A stretch of DNA of 27,086 bases from CAZMGG01 sp964565715 (GCA_964565715.1 CAZMGG010000076.1:1-27086); one strand, 5' to 3'. Shown: positions 6,419 to 15,368, counted from the first letter of the stretch. The notes: generated by a model not told the origin, from the letters alone. Numbers and translations: made by a program.

Positions 6419-7429
6419 CTACGCCAGCCGCCGGCGGTCCGTGATCCCCAGTTCCAGCGCCCACAGCAGCACCGCCAGCAGCAGCGGCCATTGGAACCGG
6501 TTCTCGCGCAGCCGCCGGGCATCCGCCGCGAACGCCTTCTGCGCCATCGGCAGCACCCGCCGCTGGTACACCTCCACCAGCGCCGCCGGACGCGTGCTCG
6601 CGTCGACGAACTCGCCGCCGGTCACCTCGGCGATGCGGCCCAGGCTCACCGGGTCCATGGTCGAGATCACCTCCGCACCGCTGTCGTCGCGCAGGAACGT
6701 CTCGCCGCCGGCCCCCGCCACCGGGATCCGGCCGCCGAGCGGCGAGCCGAAGCCGATGCAGTGCACCGTCACCCCGCGCGCGCGGCAGCGTTCGGCCGTG
6801 CGCAGGCCGCGTTGCTCGTGATCCTCGCCGTCGGTCAGCAGGACGATCGCCTCGTGCCGGCCCGCGCCCTCGCCCAGCGCCCGCAGGGCCTCGTCCAGGG
6901 CCGCACCCAGATCCGTGCCGCCGCGCTCTACGGTCAACGGATCGGTGAGCGCCGCCATCTGCACCAGCGAGGCACCGTCGCGCGTCAAGGGCACCCGCAG
7001 CAGCGCCGTGCCGGCGAACGCCACCAGGCCGATCCGGTCGCCGCGGGCCCGTTCGACCAGCTGCGCGATCTGCGCCTGCGCTGCGCGCAGGCGGTCGGGC
7101 TCCAGGTCGCGGGCCAGCATCGAGCGGGACACGTCGAGGCAGAGCAGCACGTCGATGCCGCGTTGTTCCACGCGCTGGATCGACTCGCCCCAGACCGGCT
7201 GCAGCACCGCCAGCAGCGCCATGCCGAGTGCGGTGGCCGACAGGGCCCGCCGGCGCCGGCGGCGGCGCAGGCTCAACCGCTCGGTGAGCGCATCCTGGCG
7301 CGGGCCCAGCGTCCTCCGCATCGCGGCTTGGCGGGCGCGGTCCATGGCCGCGAGCAGGAGCCACAACAGCGGCGCCAGCAGCAGCAGCGGCAGCAGTTCC
7401 GGCAGGGCCAGCAGGTCGTGCAGGGTCAC
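6419..7429 (-). CDS. VWA domain protein, BatB-like
   Basis: A 336-residue membrane protein with a GTG start at 7429 that overlaps the previous stop by 4 nt (GTGA). Hydrophobic helices lie at about residues 12-29 and 63-80, with a basic R-R-R-R-R-R-R run between, and a third near the C-terminus (W-P-L-L-L-A-V-L-L-W-A-L). The von Willebrand A domain spans about 92-280 and keeps the metal-ion-dependent adhesion site: D99-V-S-R-S, a threonine in G-G-T-D-L-G-A-A-L, and L-L-T-D-G-E-D. This matches BatA/BatB-type aerotolerance-operon proteins, whose VWA domain faces the periplasm and probably binds partners or unfolded proteins. It is the last gene of a four-gene operon whose genes all overlap by 4 nt. 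Confidence 0.88.
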   Translation of the reverse strand: MTLHDLLALPELLPLLLLAPLLWLLLAAMDRARQAAMRRTLGPRQDALTERLSLRRRRRRRALSATALGMALLAVLQPVWGESIQRVEQRGIDVLLCLDVSRSMLARDLEPDRLRAAQAQIAQLVERARGDRIGLVAFAGTALLRVPLTRDGASLVQMAALTDPLTVERGGTDLGAALDEALRALGEGAGRHEAIVLLTDGEDHEQRGLRTAERCRARGVTVHCIGFGSPLGGRIPVAGAGGETFLRDDSGAEVISTMDPVSLGRIAEVTGGEFVDASTRPAALVEVYQRRVLPMAQKAFAADARRLRENRFQWPLLLAVLLWALELGITDRRRLA

Positions 7430-8415
7430 GGGCCGACTCCCAGCACGCTGGCGCCGAGCAGCCGGCCGAGCACCACCAGGGCGATGCCGAGCAGCAGGAA
7501 CGGCAGGAAGCGTTCGTCGGTGAGGTGCCGCTCCTCGGCGAGCGCGGTCTTCTCGAGGCGATCGATCGCCGCATAGACCTGCTGCACCGCGCCGCTGTCG
7601 CGGGCCTGGAACGACCGGCCGCCGGTGCGCGAGGCCAGTTCCTTCAGTTCGGCGGGCTCGGGGCCGTCGCCGGCCGTGATCGTGTAGACGCGCAGGCCGA
7701 GCTGCTGGCAGAGCTGTGCGGCGTGCAGGGGCGCGATCTCGTCGGGCGCCTGCGCGCTGGCGACGTTCTCGCTGCCGTCGCTGAGCAGGATGGCGATGCG
7801 CGAACGGCCGGGCGCGGATTGCAGGATCTGTGCGGCCCGCGCCGCGGCGGTGCCGATGCCGGTGGCGTCCTCGGCGCCGTCGGCGGGCACCATCTGCACC
7901 AGCCGGAGGAACTCGGCCAGCGCCTGGTGATCGAGGGTCGGCGGACAGCGCAGGTCGGGGTAGCGCGCGAAGGTCAGCAGCCCGATGCGGTCCTCGGGGC
8001 GGCCCTGCACGAAGGCCAGCGCCGCCTGCCGCACCACTTCGAGGCGGGTGCGGCTGCGGTCGAGATCGGTGGCGCCCATGGACGACGAGACGTCGAGGCA
8101 GAGCAGGATGTCGATGCCCTCGGCCTGCCGGGGCAGCGGCGTGCGGTGGACCGGCCGCGAAAGGGCGACGATCGCCAGCAGGAGGCCGAGCGCGTGCAGC
8201 ACGAGGGGCAGGTGACGCAGGCGCGCGCGCAGGCCGCGCGGCAGGGGTTCCTTGGTGTCGTGGTCGCCAAGGCCGAGCAGTGGTGCGGGGGCGAACGTCA
8301 CCGACGGCTCGCCGCGGCGGGCACGCAGCCAGAACGCCAGGGGCAGAAGGCACAGCAGCAGCAGGAACCAGGGTTCCTGCAGGGCGAGGCCGCCTGCGGG
8401 GAGCTGGGCGGTCAT
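7426..8415 (-). CDS. VWA domain protein, BatA-like
   Basis: A 329-residue protein beginning with an ATG that overlaps the preceding stop (ATGA). Hydrophobic segments at about residues 15-30 (W-F-L-L-L-L-C-L-L-P-L-A-F-W-L), 70-86 and near the C-terminus (F-L-L-L-G-I-A-L-V-V-L-G) frame a VWA domain with an intact metal site: D108-V-S-S-S-M, the T in D-A-T-G-I-G, and L-L-S-D-G-S-E-N. This architecture is typical of BatA of the MoxR/Bat systems, which support envelope stress tolerance or complex assembly in several phyla. A paralogous VWA protein follows immediately. Confidence 0.88.
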   Translation of the reverse strand: MTAQLPAGGLALQEPWFLLLLCLLPLAFWLRARRGEPSVTFAPAPLLGLGDHDTKEPLPRGLRARLRHLPLVLHALGLLLAIVALSRPVHRTPLPRQAEGIDILLCLDVSSSMGATDLDRSRTRLEVVRQAALAFVQGRPEDRIGLLTFARYPDLRCPPTLDHQALAEFLRLVQMVPADGAEDATGIGTAAARAAQILQSAPGRSRIAILLSDGSENVASAQAPDEIAPLHAAQLCQQLGLRVYTITAGDGPEPAELKELASRTGGRSFQARDSGAVQQVYAAIDRLEKTALAEERHLTDERFLPFLLLGIALVVLGRLLGASVLGVGP

Positions 8416-9317
8416 GGCGTCCCGTTCCCCTGGGCGGCCGCGGGCGCGGTGGCCTGCACGAAGGCCACCGCGGCGTCGAGCGTGGCGCGGCCGGTCTCGG
8501 CGCCGGGCGTGTGATCGGCGAACTTGACGAGGTCGCAGCGGTCCAGCACGGCGCAGAGTTCCGCGTGGGCCGGCAGGGTGCGGGTGGCCGCGGCGATCTC
8601 CTCGCGGGTCATCTCGGGCGCGGGCACCTGGAAGCGGGCGGCGAGGTACTGGCGCAGGGTCTCGGCGGTGCCGTGGTGGCACTGCGCGGGCGCGGTGTCG
8701 GCGTCGGGGCGCAGCGCGGCGAGACGGGCCAGGGCGACGAGGTGGGGCGGGGTCGGCGGCGGCGCGGGCCGCCGGGCCAGCCAGCGGGCGCGCAGGCGGA
8801 AGAAGCCGACGGCGCCGAGCCCGAGCAGGATGGTGGCGAGCGCGAGCCGCAGGACCGTGGGACCCCAGCGGGTCGGCAGCGGCAGCAGGCCGTGGGGCAG
8901 TTCGGCGCGGCCGGGGTCGTCGGTGGGCAGCGCCGAGGTGACCGTGAGCACGAGCGGTTCGCTGCGCGCGGTGAGGCGGGTGCCGTTGCCGGTGGTGGCG
9001 GCGAACGCGAGCTCGGGGAGCGTGACGGTGCCGGGCTCGAACAGCCAGAGGCGCAGGCGCCGCGTCTCGACGGTGGTGGTGGGGCCGGCGGTGCGCGTGG
9101 TGTCTTCCTCGCGGGCGGACGCGTCGAGGGTGGCGGGGTCGAAGGGCTCCGGAACGGCGTGGTTCGGCCATTCCCGGGTGACGACGACCTCGAAGCTCCG
9201 GCCGGCGCGCACCTCGGGGGAGGCTGGCCCGGTCAGCGCGATGCGCAGATCCTGGGCGCTGGCGGCGGTCGACGTGGCGAGCGCGGCGAGCAGCAGCAGT
9301 GCGGTCCGAGCAATCAC
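8412..9317 (-). CDS. BatD-like / DUF4381-like membrane protein
   Basis: A 301-residue protein with GTG start overlapping the DUF58 stop by 4 nt. It has an apparent signal peptide (residues 1-22, ending A-A-S-A-Q), a beta-rich periplasmic part (about 23-150) with the R-A-G-R-S-F-E-V-V-V-T-R-E-W and L-W-L-F-E-P-G-T-V-T-L-P-E patterns of BatD-like beta domains, a transmembrane helix (about 155-173) and a cytoplasmic C-terminal region. The latter, with L-R-Q-Y-L-A-A-R-F, M-T-R-E-E-I and C-D-L-V-K-F-A, looks like DUF4381-type proteins found between DUF58 and VWA genes. It therefore seems to combine a shortened BatD-like ectodomain with a DUF4381-like tail. Confidence 0.75.
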   Translation of the reverse strand: MIARTALLLLAALATSTAASAQDLRIALTGPASPEVRAGRSFEVVVTREWPNHAVPEPFDPATLDASAREEDTTRTAGPTTTVETRRLRLWLFEPGTVTLPELAFAATTGNGTRLTARSEPLVLTVTSALPTDDPGRAELPHGLLPLPTRWGPTVLRLALATILLGLGAVGFFRLRARWLARRPAPPPTPPHLVALARLAALRPDADTAPAQCHHGTAETLRQYLAARFQVPAPEMTREEIAAATRTLPAHAELCAVLDRCDLVKFADHTPGAETGRATLDAAVAFVQATAPAAAQGNGTP

Positions 9318-10231
9318 CGCTTGCTCCCGCGCAGCTCGCGCATGCGGAAGAACCGCAGGATCGGCCGGGCCACCGCGTCCCGGTCCGGGGTCGCCGGCAG
9401 GGGCACGTCGACGAGATCGACGCGGGCCCGGCGCAGCTGGTCGCGCAGGCGCTGGTCCCAGGCGGCGAGGCGGTCGCCGTAGGCCTGCCGCAGCGTCCGG
9501 CTGCGCCAGTCGAACACCGAGGCCGCACCGCCCTCCGGGTCGCGGAGGCGCAGCAGGCCTGCCCGCGGCGGCGCCATGGCCTCCGGCGGCAGGAGCCGCA
9601 CCGCCACCAGGTCGTGGCGGCGGGCGCACAGGCGCAGCGGGCCGGCGTGGCCTTCCGCCAGGAAGTCGGACAGCAGGAACACCACCGCCCGGCGGCGCAC
9701 CGCGGTGCGGGCGAAGTCGAGTGCGGAGCCGAGCGCGGTGCCGCCGGTGCTTCTCGGCAGCCACAGGCAGTCGCGGACGATGCGCAGCGCGTGGCCCTTG
9801 CCCTTGCGCGGCGGCACGAACTTCACGACCTCGTCGCCGAATGCCACCAGCCCGACCTTGTCGTTGTTGTGGGTGGCCGACAGGCCGAGGCAGGCGCAGA
9901 TGCGGGCGGCCATCTGCCGGCCGGACCAGGCGGCGAAGCCGCCGTCCATCGACGCCGACAGGTCGAGCAGGAACAGGACGGTCAGCTCGCGCTCGTCGAC
10001 GAACTTCTTGACGAACGGCCGCCCCATGCGGGCGGTCACCCCCCAGTCGACGGTGCGGGGATCGTCGCCCTCGCTGTACTCCCGGACCTCCTCGAACTCG
10101 ATGCCGGCGCCCCGGAACACCGAGCTGTAGCCGCCGGCCATGGCGCCGGACACCAGCCGGCTGCTCTGGACCTCGATGCGGCGCACCTCCCGCAGGAGTT
10201 CGGCCAGTTCGGTGGAGCGGTCGTGGGGCAT
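9314..10231 (-). CDS. DUF58 domain protein
   Basis: A 305-residue protein starting at ATG 10231. The DUF58 signature is clear at about residues 45-63 (E-F-E-E-V-R-E-Y, then G-D-D-P-R-T-V-D-W), followed by a VWA-like core with D90-L-S-A-S-M. No transmembrane segment is obvious, as expected for the cytoplasmic DUF58 member of MoxR/Bat operons. It is the first gene of the operon, and its stop overlaps the GTG of the next gene. Normally a MoxR AAA+ ATPase gene comes directly before it; here the upstream neighbour is a divergent TPR gene, so moxR must be elsewhere or absent. Confidence 0.9.
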   Translation of the reverse strand: MPHDRSTELAELLREVRRIEVQSSRLVSGAMAGGYSSVFRGAGIEFEEVREYSEGDDPRTVDWGVTARMGRPFVKKFVDERELTVLFLLDLSASMDGGFAAWSGRQMAARICACLGLSATHNNDKVGLVAFGDEVVKFVPPRKGKGHALRIVRDCLWLPRSTGGTALGSALDFARTAVRRRAVVFLLSDFLAEGHAGPLRLCARRHDLVAVRLLPPEAMAPPRAGLLRLRDPEGGAASVFDWRSRTLRQAYGDRLAAWDQRLRDQLRRARVDLVDVPLPATPDRDAVARPILRFFRMRELRGSKR

Positions 10232-10255
10232 CCGGGGCGGGTGGTCGGAGGGCGC

Positions 10256-10265
10256 AGGATACGGA
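10256..10265 (-). promoter_or_regulatory. TCCGTATCC promoter-like element, VWA operon
   Basis: Minus-strand TCCGTATCC (plus 10257-10265) with a TATCCT -10-like hexamer ending 24 nt before the DUF58 start. The same 9-mer occurs before the genes starting at 3945 and 26032. Confidence 0.4.
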
Positions 10266-10414
10266 GCCACCGGGGAGCCTTCCCCCAGGAATCCCTCGTG
10301 CGCGGAGCCCGTCCGTCGTAGAGGGCGGGCCTGCGGCCACGGCTCGTGGGCGATCGCCTCGGTCTCCGTTTCGTGCCCGTCGCCGCGACCACCCTCCGTC
10401 CCGCCCGAACCGAC

Positions 10415-12655
10415 ATGAATCGTTCCTGCCCCGGCCGGGCCCTCCGGGCCTTCGTCTCGATCCTGCTCCTCGGCTGCCTGCTGCCCGCCCAGAACGACCC
10501 GCCGCCCCAGCCGCAGGGCGGACCGCCGCAGGGGTCGGCCCGGGAGGCGATGTGGTTCGCGCCCACCGCCGAGGACTGGAAGAAGCCGGTGCTGATCACC
10601 TTCCAGCGCACCTGGGAGGACGCGCTGGCGGTGTCGAAGGAGACGCAGAAGCCGATCCTGGTCTGCATCAACATGGACGGCGAGATCGCCAGCGAGCACT
10701 ACGCCGGCGTCCGCTACCGGCAGCCCGACATCGCCAGGCTGTACGAGCCCTACGTGTGCGTGATCGCCTCGGTCTACCGTCACACGCCACGGGACTACGA
10801 CGAACAGGGCAACCGCATCCTGTGCCCGCGATTCGGCTGCGTGACCTGCGGCGAGCACATCGCCATCGAGCCGCTCCTGTTCGAGAAGTTCATGGAGGGC
10901 CGCCGCATCGCGCCGCGCCACATCATGGTCGAGCTGGACGGCAAGGAGACCTACGACGTCTTCTACGCGTTCGACACGGCGTCGGTGTTCAAGGCGATCG
11001 GCGACGGCATCGCCAATCGGCAGATCCAGCCCAATCCGGTGGTGCGCGGCGACCGGCCCATCGTCGAACGGGTGGCGAGCCGCGACATCCAGGACCGCAT
11101 CGCCGTGGAGAAGGCCTACCGCGAGGGCGACGCGACCCTGCGCCAGGCGTTGCTCGACGCCGCCGCCCAGCACCCGGACGCCGCGCCGGCGGACCTGCTG
11201 CGGCTGGCGGTGTTCGGGCTCGACGCCGAGCTGGGCAAGAAGGCCCGCGACGCGCTGGCCCGCAGCACCTCGGAGCAGGCGGTCGACCTGATCGCCGAGA
11301 CGCTGAAGGTGCCGCTCGAGCAGGCCGAGCGCGACTCGCTGATCGCGTCGCTGGCCAGGATCGGCGAGCAGTCGCCGAAGGCGCGCACCCTGGCGCGGGT
11401 GCACCGCGGGCTCGACAGCCGTTCGGCGGTGGTCGACACCGAGAGCTGGTCGCAGGCCGTCGGCGCCGGCGGTTCGTATGCGCCGGCCAACCAGGACCTG
11501 CTGGTCGCCCGCATCGACGACCAGTCGGACGCGGTGAAGGCGCAACCCGAGGACCCGCTGGCCCGGGTCGGGCTGGCCGAGGCGACGCTCGCCCAGGCGA
11601 TCGATCCGACCACCCAGGCGGCGCTGGGCGATCCGCGCACCGCCGGCCGCTTCCAGCGGCTGATGCTGGAGGACGCCCGTCGCGCCGCGCGGCAGGCGAA
11701 GGAGCTGGGTGCGCCGGCCTGGCGGGTGAACGCCGTGCTGGCGGTGGCGGCCTACCACCTCGGCGAGGTCGAGCAGGCCCACGCCCTGGCCGAACAGGCG
11801 ATGGGCGGGATGCCGCCCGATGCCCAGGGACTGGCGGCGATGACGACCCTGCAGCTGTTCGCCGAGGCGCGGCAGAAGGCCATCGCCGAGGCCTGGCAGC
11901 AGAAGCAGGACTGGCCGCCGCAGTGGCTTGCCGACGTCAACTCCGCCTACGCCGTGCTGGCGCGGCATCCGCTGGGCACCGACCAGCACGTCGCCAACCA
12001 CTACGACTTCATGCGGTTCTTCGGCGCCCGGCAGGCGGGCCGCATCCTCGACGAGGGGCTGAAGCGCTTCCCGCAGTCGTGGCTGCTGCACGAACGGCTG
12101 CGCGGGCGGGTGCTGGAGTGGCGCGGTCCCGCGGCCCTGGAGGCGGCCTACGAGAAGCTGCTGGCGGCGCCGGACGCCGATCCGAACCTCGGCTTCTTCG
12201 CCGGCTACGCGTCGATCGTCGCCGCCGAGACCGAGCGTCGCGCCGGCAACGCCGAGGCGGCGGTGGCGGCGTACCAGCGCGCGATCGCCCACTACGAGAA
12301 GGTGATCGCGCACGCGCCGCAGAGCCGTGCCAACAGCGACTACTACGTGGCGTTGTGCCTCGGCGGCATGGCGCGCATCGCGCTCGAGCAGGGCAACCTG
12401 CCGGAAGCGACGGTCAAGGTGATCGCCGCGTTCGAGCGGAAGCCCGACGCGGCCAACGCGCTGGACGGCATGAACATCTCGGCGGTGGACACGGCCAAGA
12501 TGCTGCGCAACGAGCTGGTGAAGGCGCAGCAGCAGGAGATGGGCGTGCTGCTGCAGGGCGCCATGGACCGGCTCGACCCGAAGATGCTGGAGCTGCCGGC
12601 CTACGAGCGGGAGACCAACCCGCCGCCGCCGGGCCGGGGCGGCCGCGGACGCTAG
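10415..12655 (+). CDS. Secreted thioredoxin-fold/TPR protein
   Basis: A 746-residue protein starting at ATG 10415, the first residue before a good signal peptide (L-R-A-F-V-S-I-L-L-L-G-C-L-L-P-A-Q). After a Pro/Gln-rich linker, residues ~45-200 look like a thioredoxin-fold domain of the kind that opens with W-E-D-A-L-A-V-S-K-E-T-Q-K-P-I-L-V-C-I-N-M-D-G-E. The position where thioredoxins have C-x-x-C reads M-D-G-E-I-A-S-E, so disulfide exchange there is unlikely. C-P-R-F-G-C-V-T-C-G-E-H farther on holds three cysteines and could bind metal. The C-terminal ~500 residues are alpha-helical with Ala-rich TPR-like repeats (for example R-R-A-G-N-A-E-A-A-V-A-A-Y-Q-R-A-I). It is divergent from the DUF58/Bat operon. 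Such secreted thioredoxin-TPR proteins are common in planctomycetes. Substrate unknown. Confidence 0.8.
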   Translation: MNRSCPGRALRAFVSILLLGCLLPAQNDPPPQPQGGPPQGSAREAMWFAPTAEDWKKPVLITFQRTWEDALAVSKETQKPILVCINMDGEIASEHYAGVRYRQPDIARLYEPYVCVIASVYRHTPRDYDEQGNRILCPRFGCVTCGEHIAIEPLLFEKFMEGRRIAPRHIMVELDGKETYDVFYAFDTASVFKAIGDGIANRQIQPNPVVRGDRPIVERVASRDIQDRIAVEKAYREGDATLRQALLDAAAQHPDAAPADLLRLAVFGLDAELGKKARDALARSTSEQAVDLIAETLKVPLEQAERDSLIASLARIGEQSPKARTLARVHRGLDSRSAVVDTESWSQAVGAGGSYAPANQDLLVARIDDQSDAVKAQPEDPLARVGLAEATLAQAIDPTTQAALGDPRTAGRFQRLMLEDARRAARQAKELGAPAWRVNAVLAVAAYHLGEVEQAHALAEQAMGGMPPDAQGLAAMTTLQLFAEARQKAIAEAWQQKQDWPPQWLADVNSAYAVLARHPLGTDQHVANHYDFMRFFGARQAGRILDEGLKRFPQSWLLHERLRGRVLEWRGPAALEAAYEKLLAAPDADPNLGFFAGYASIVAAETERRAGNAEAAVAAYQRAIAHYEKVIAHAPQSRANSDYYVALCLGGMARIALEQGNLPEATVKVIAAFERKPDAANALDGMNISAVDTAKMLRNELVKAQQQEMGVLLQGAMDRLDPKMLELPAYERETNPPPPGRGGRGR

Positions 12656-12681
12656 CAAGGGTGCGGCCGGCCGCGCGGCGC

Positions 12682-12687
12682 TACGCT
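12682..12687 (+). promoter_or_regulatory. -10-like element TACGCT before the esterase/GH20 gene
   Basis: TACGCT preceded by GC, ending 8 nt before ATG 12696. The distance implies a very short or absent 5' leader. No Shine-Dalgarno is visible, and no TTGACA-like box lies 17 nt upstream. Confidence 0.35.
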
Positions 12688-12695
12688 GCGCGGCC

Positions 12696-15368
12696 ATGTC
12701 GTTTACGCCGCGCGCCGTCGCCGTCATCCTTCTGGCGATGAGCGTTCCCGCCCAGGCCGACACGCCGGAGTTCGCGCCCGGCGAGGTGACGGTCGATGGC
12801 CACGGCTACCGCTACCGGCTGCTGTTGCCGCCGGCCGCGACGCCGGCGCCGCACCCGCTGGTCGTGTATCTGCACGGCGCCGGCGAGCGCGGCAGCGACA
12901 ACGAACGGCAGCTGCACTGGCTGCCGCGGACCCTGGCGGAGGCGCCGAACCGGGCGCGCTTCCCGTGCTTCGTGCTGGCCGTGCAGTGTCCGGACGGCGA
13001 GCAGTGGGTGGACGTGCCGTGGGCGGAATCCGAGTCGACGCCGCTGCCGGAACGGCCGTCGCGGGCGATGGCGGCCGTGCTGGTGGCCCTCGCCGAGGTC
13101 ATGGCGGCGCGGCCGGTGGACCCGGCCCGCGTCTACCTGACCGGCCTGTCGATGGGCGGCTACGGCACGTTCGACCTCGCCGCGCGGCAGCCGGCGCGCT
13201 TCGCGGCCGCGCTGGCGGTGTGCGGCGGCGGCGACGAACGACAGGCCGCGGCCCTGGCGGGCCTGCCGTTCTCGATCTGGCACGGCGATCAGGACCGCGC
13301 GGTGCCGGTGGTGCGTTCGCGCACGATGGCGGCGGCGCTGCGGGCGGCCGATGGCGACGTGCATTACACCGAACTGCCGGGCGTCGGCCACGACAGCTGG
13401 AAACAGGCCTACGGAGAGGGCGGTGCGCTGGGATGGCTGTTCGCGCAGCGACGGCCGGCCGCGGCGGCGGCGCCGATCGTGCCATGGCCGGCCGAGCTGC
13501 TCCGGGGAACGGGCGAGGGCTGCCGCCTCGCGGCGCCGGTGCTGGTGGGTGCTGGCGACGGCACAGCGGCGCACGCCGCCGTCCTGGCGGGCGAAGTGGC
13601 GGCGCTGACCGGGATCGAGGCGCGGGTGGCCGTGGGCGAGGCGACCGCGACGATCGGGTTGGCGCTCGACGCCGCCCTTCCTGCTGGCGGCTACGAACTG
13701 GCCATCGGCGACCGTGTCGTCGTGCGCGGCGCCGACCTGGCGGGGCTCGCTGCCGGCACGGCGGCGCTGCTGCAGGCCCTGACCCGCGATGGCTCCGGTT
13801 GGCGCGCGCCGGCCCTGCACGCGAAGAACGAGCCGGCCTACCCGTTCGCGGCGGTGCTGGTGGATTGCGCCCGGCACTTCCAATCGCCAGCGTCGCTGCG
13901 GGCGGTGATCGATCTGTGCCGGCTGTGCGGCGTGCCGCTGCTGGTGCTGCACCTGACCGACCACGAGGGCTTCCGCTTCCCGAGCCGCGCGTTCCCCGAG
14001 GTCGTGGCCGAGCGCCACTACACCGCGAGCGAACTGCGCGATCTGGTGGCCTACGCCGATGCCCGCGGCGTGACCCTGGTGCCCGAACTGGACGTTCCCG
14101 GCCACAGCCGGGCCCTGGTGCGCGGCCGGCCCGACCTGTTCGCGCTGGCCGATCGGCAGCGCAACGAGGGCGTGGTCAACCTCGGCCGCATGGCGACCCG
14201 CGAGGCCCTGGCGGTGCTGATCGGCGAGATGTGCGATGTCTTCGCCAGCTCGCCGTGGTTCCACCTCGGTGGCGACGAGGTGGACCTCACCGCGGTGGCC
14301 GACGACCCGGACTGCCGCGCGCTGATGGCGCGCGAGGGGCTCGGTGATGCGCACGAACTCTACCGGCACTTCCTGGTCGCGATGCACGAGGTGGTGAAGG
14401 CGCGGGGGCGCAGGACGCTGCTGTGGGAGGGCTTCGCGCGCGGCGGCCAGGTGCAGATCCCCAAGGATGTGACGGTGATCGCCTGGGAATCGGCCTACTA
14501 CCGGCCCGATCACCTGCTGGCCGACGGCTACACCGTGGTGAACGCGAGCTGGCAGCCGCTCTACGTCGTCGGTGGTGGCCGCCTGCCGCCGCATGCCGCG
14601 CCGCGGCGCTGGAGCCCGGCGCACCTGTATCGCTGGCAGCCGCGGCGCTGGGAGCACTTCGCGCCGCAGTATCCGTCGTTCCCGGGCATCGAGGCGGGAC
14701 CAGGCGACGCCGTGCTCGGAGCCATGATGTGCGTGTGGGAACAGGAGGATGGCACCGCGGCGCCGCACCTGCGGGCGCGGCTGCCGGCGTTCGCCGAACG
14801 GGTGTGGCGGCCCGACGCGGGGCGCGGCTACGGCGACTTCCAGGGGCGGGCGGCGCGGCTCGACGCGGTCTACGCCGCCTTGCAGCCGGCACTCGCCGAC
14901 GGCGACGAATGGGCGGCGCTGCAGCGGTCGGGCCCGGCACGTGTGCGCTACCGTCTGTATCAGGCGCCGGCGGCGGGGTGGGACGCGGTGCCGGACTTCG
15001 CCCGGCTGACGCCGTACGCCGGCGGTGCGCTGCCGCTGTTCCGCGGCGGCCCGCGCAGCGGCCCGCTGGGGCTGGTGCTGGAGGCGACGCTGCCGGTGGC
15101 CGTGGGCGGCGCGCACGCGTTCAAGCTGGAGTCGTGCGACGGGCCGGGGCGGCTGCTCGTCGGTGGCCGGCTGGTGTGCGACCACGCGGCGCGCGGCCGC
15201 TGGGAGGGCACCGAGGGGGTGGTGGAGCTGGCGGCGGGCGACGTGGAGCTTCGCGTCGAGGCGGCCCAGGGCTTCTTCCACACGCTGTGCCGCGTGTGGT
15301 GGAAGCCGCCGGGTGCCGACGCGTTCCGGCTGGTGGATCCGTCGCTGCGCGAGATCGCCGGCCGGTGA
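12696..15368 (+). CDS. Secreted esterase - GH20 hexosaminidase-like fusion
   Basis: An 890-residue protein with a signal peptide (residues 1-21, cleavage after A-Q-A). Residues ~25-260 form an alpha/beta hydrolase: oxyanion motif L-H-G-A-G-E-R-G, nucleophile S152 in G-L-S-M-G-G, D200 in H-G-D-Q-D and H232 in G-V-G-H-D, as in feruloyl-esterase/PHB-depolymerase-type carboxylesterases. Residues ~270-360 look like a GH20b-type non-catalytic domain, and ~380-700 a GH20 beta-N-acetylhexosaminidase barrel with H-L-G-G-D527-E528. The C-terminal ~140 residues resemble a PA14-like carbohydrate-binding beta domain (F-K-L-E-S-C-D-G-P-G-R-L). The usual R-G at the start of the GH20 substrate-binding strand is Ala-Ala (385-386). 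The fusion suggests coordinated deacylation and sugar removal on a decorated glycan outside the cell. It converges on the mscK-like gene with 13 bp between them. Confidence 0.85.
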   Translation: MSFTPRAVAVILLAMSVPAQADTPEFAPGEVTVDGHGYRYRLLLPPAATPAPHPLVVYLHGAGERGSDNERQLHWLPRTLAEAPNRARFPCFVLAVQCPDGEQWVDVPWAESESTPLPERPSRAMAAVLVALAEVMAARPVDPARVYLTGLSMGGYGTFDLAARQPARFAAALAVCGGGDERQAAALAGLPFSIWHGDQDRAVPVVRSRTMAAALRAADGDVHYTELPGVGHDSWKQAYGEGGALGWLFAQRRPAAAAAPIVPWPAELLRGTGEGCRLAAPVLVGAGDGTAAHAAVLAGEVAALTGIEARVAVGEATATIGLALDAALPAGGYELAIGDRVVVRGADLAGLAAGTAALLQALTRDGSGWRAPALHAKNEPAYPFAAVLVDCARHFQSPASLRAVIDLCRLCGVPLLVLHLTDHEGFRFPSRAFPEVVAERHYTASELRDLVAYADARGVTLVPELDVPGHSRALVRGRPDLFALADRQRNEGVVNLGRMATREALAVLIGEMCDVFASSPWFHLGGDEVDLTAVADDPDCRALMAREGLGDAHELYRHFLVAMHEVVKARGRRTLLWEGFARGGQVQIPKDVTVIAWESAYYRPDHLLADGYTVVNASWQPLYVVGGGRLPPHAAPRRWSPAHLYRWQPRRWEHFAPQYPSFPGIEAGPGDAVLGAMMCVWEQEDGTAAPHLRARLPAFAERVWRPDAGRGYGDFQGRAARLDAVYAALQPALADGDEWAALQRSGPARVRYRLYQAPAAGWDAVPDFARLTPYAGGALPLFRGGPRSGPLGLVLEATLPVAVGGAHAFKLESCDGPGRLLVGGRLVCDHAARGRWEGTEGVVELAAGDVELRVEAAQGFFHTLCRVWWKPPGADAFRLVDPSLREIAGR

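Noticed and set aside
6491..9482. Long plus-strand reading frames antisense to the VWA operon
   Set aside because: Arg/Gln/Ala-rich shadow translations of a GC-rich region; the minus-strand frames carry clear VWA and DUF58 motifs and 4-nt overlaps.
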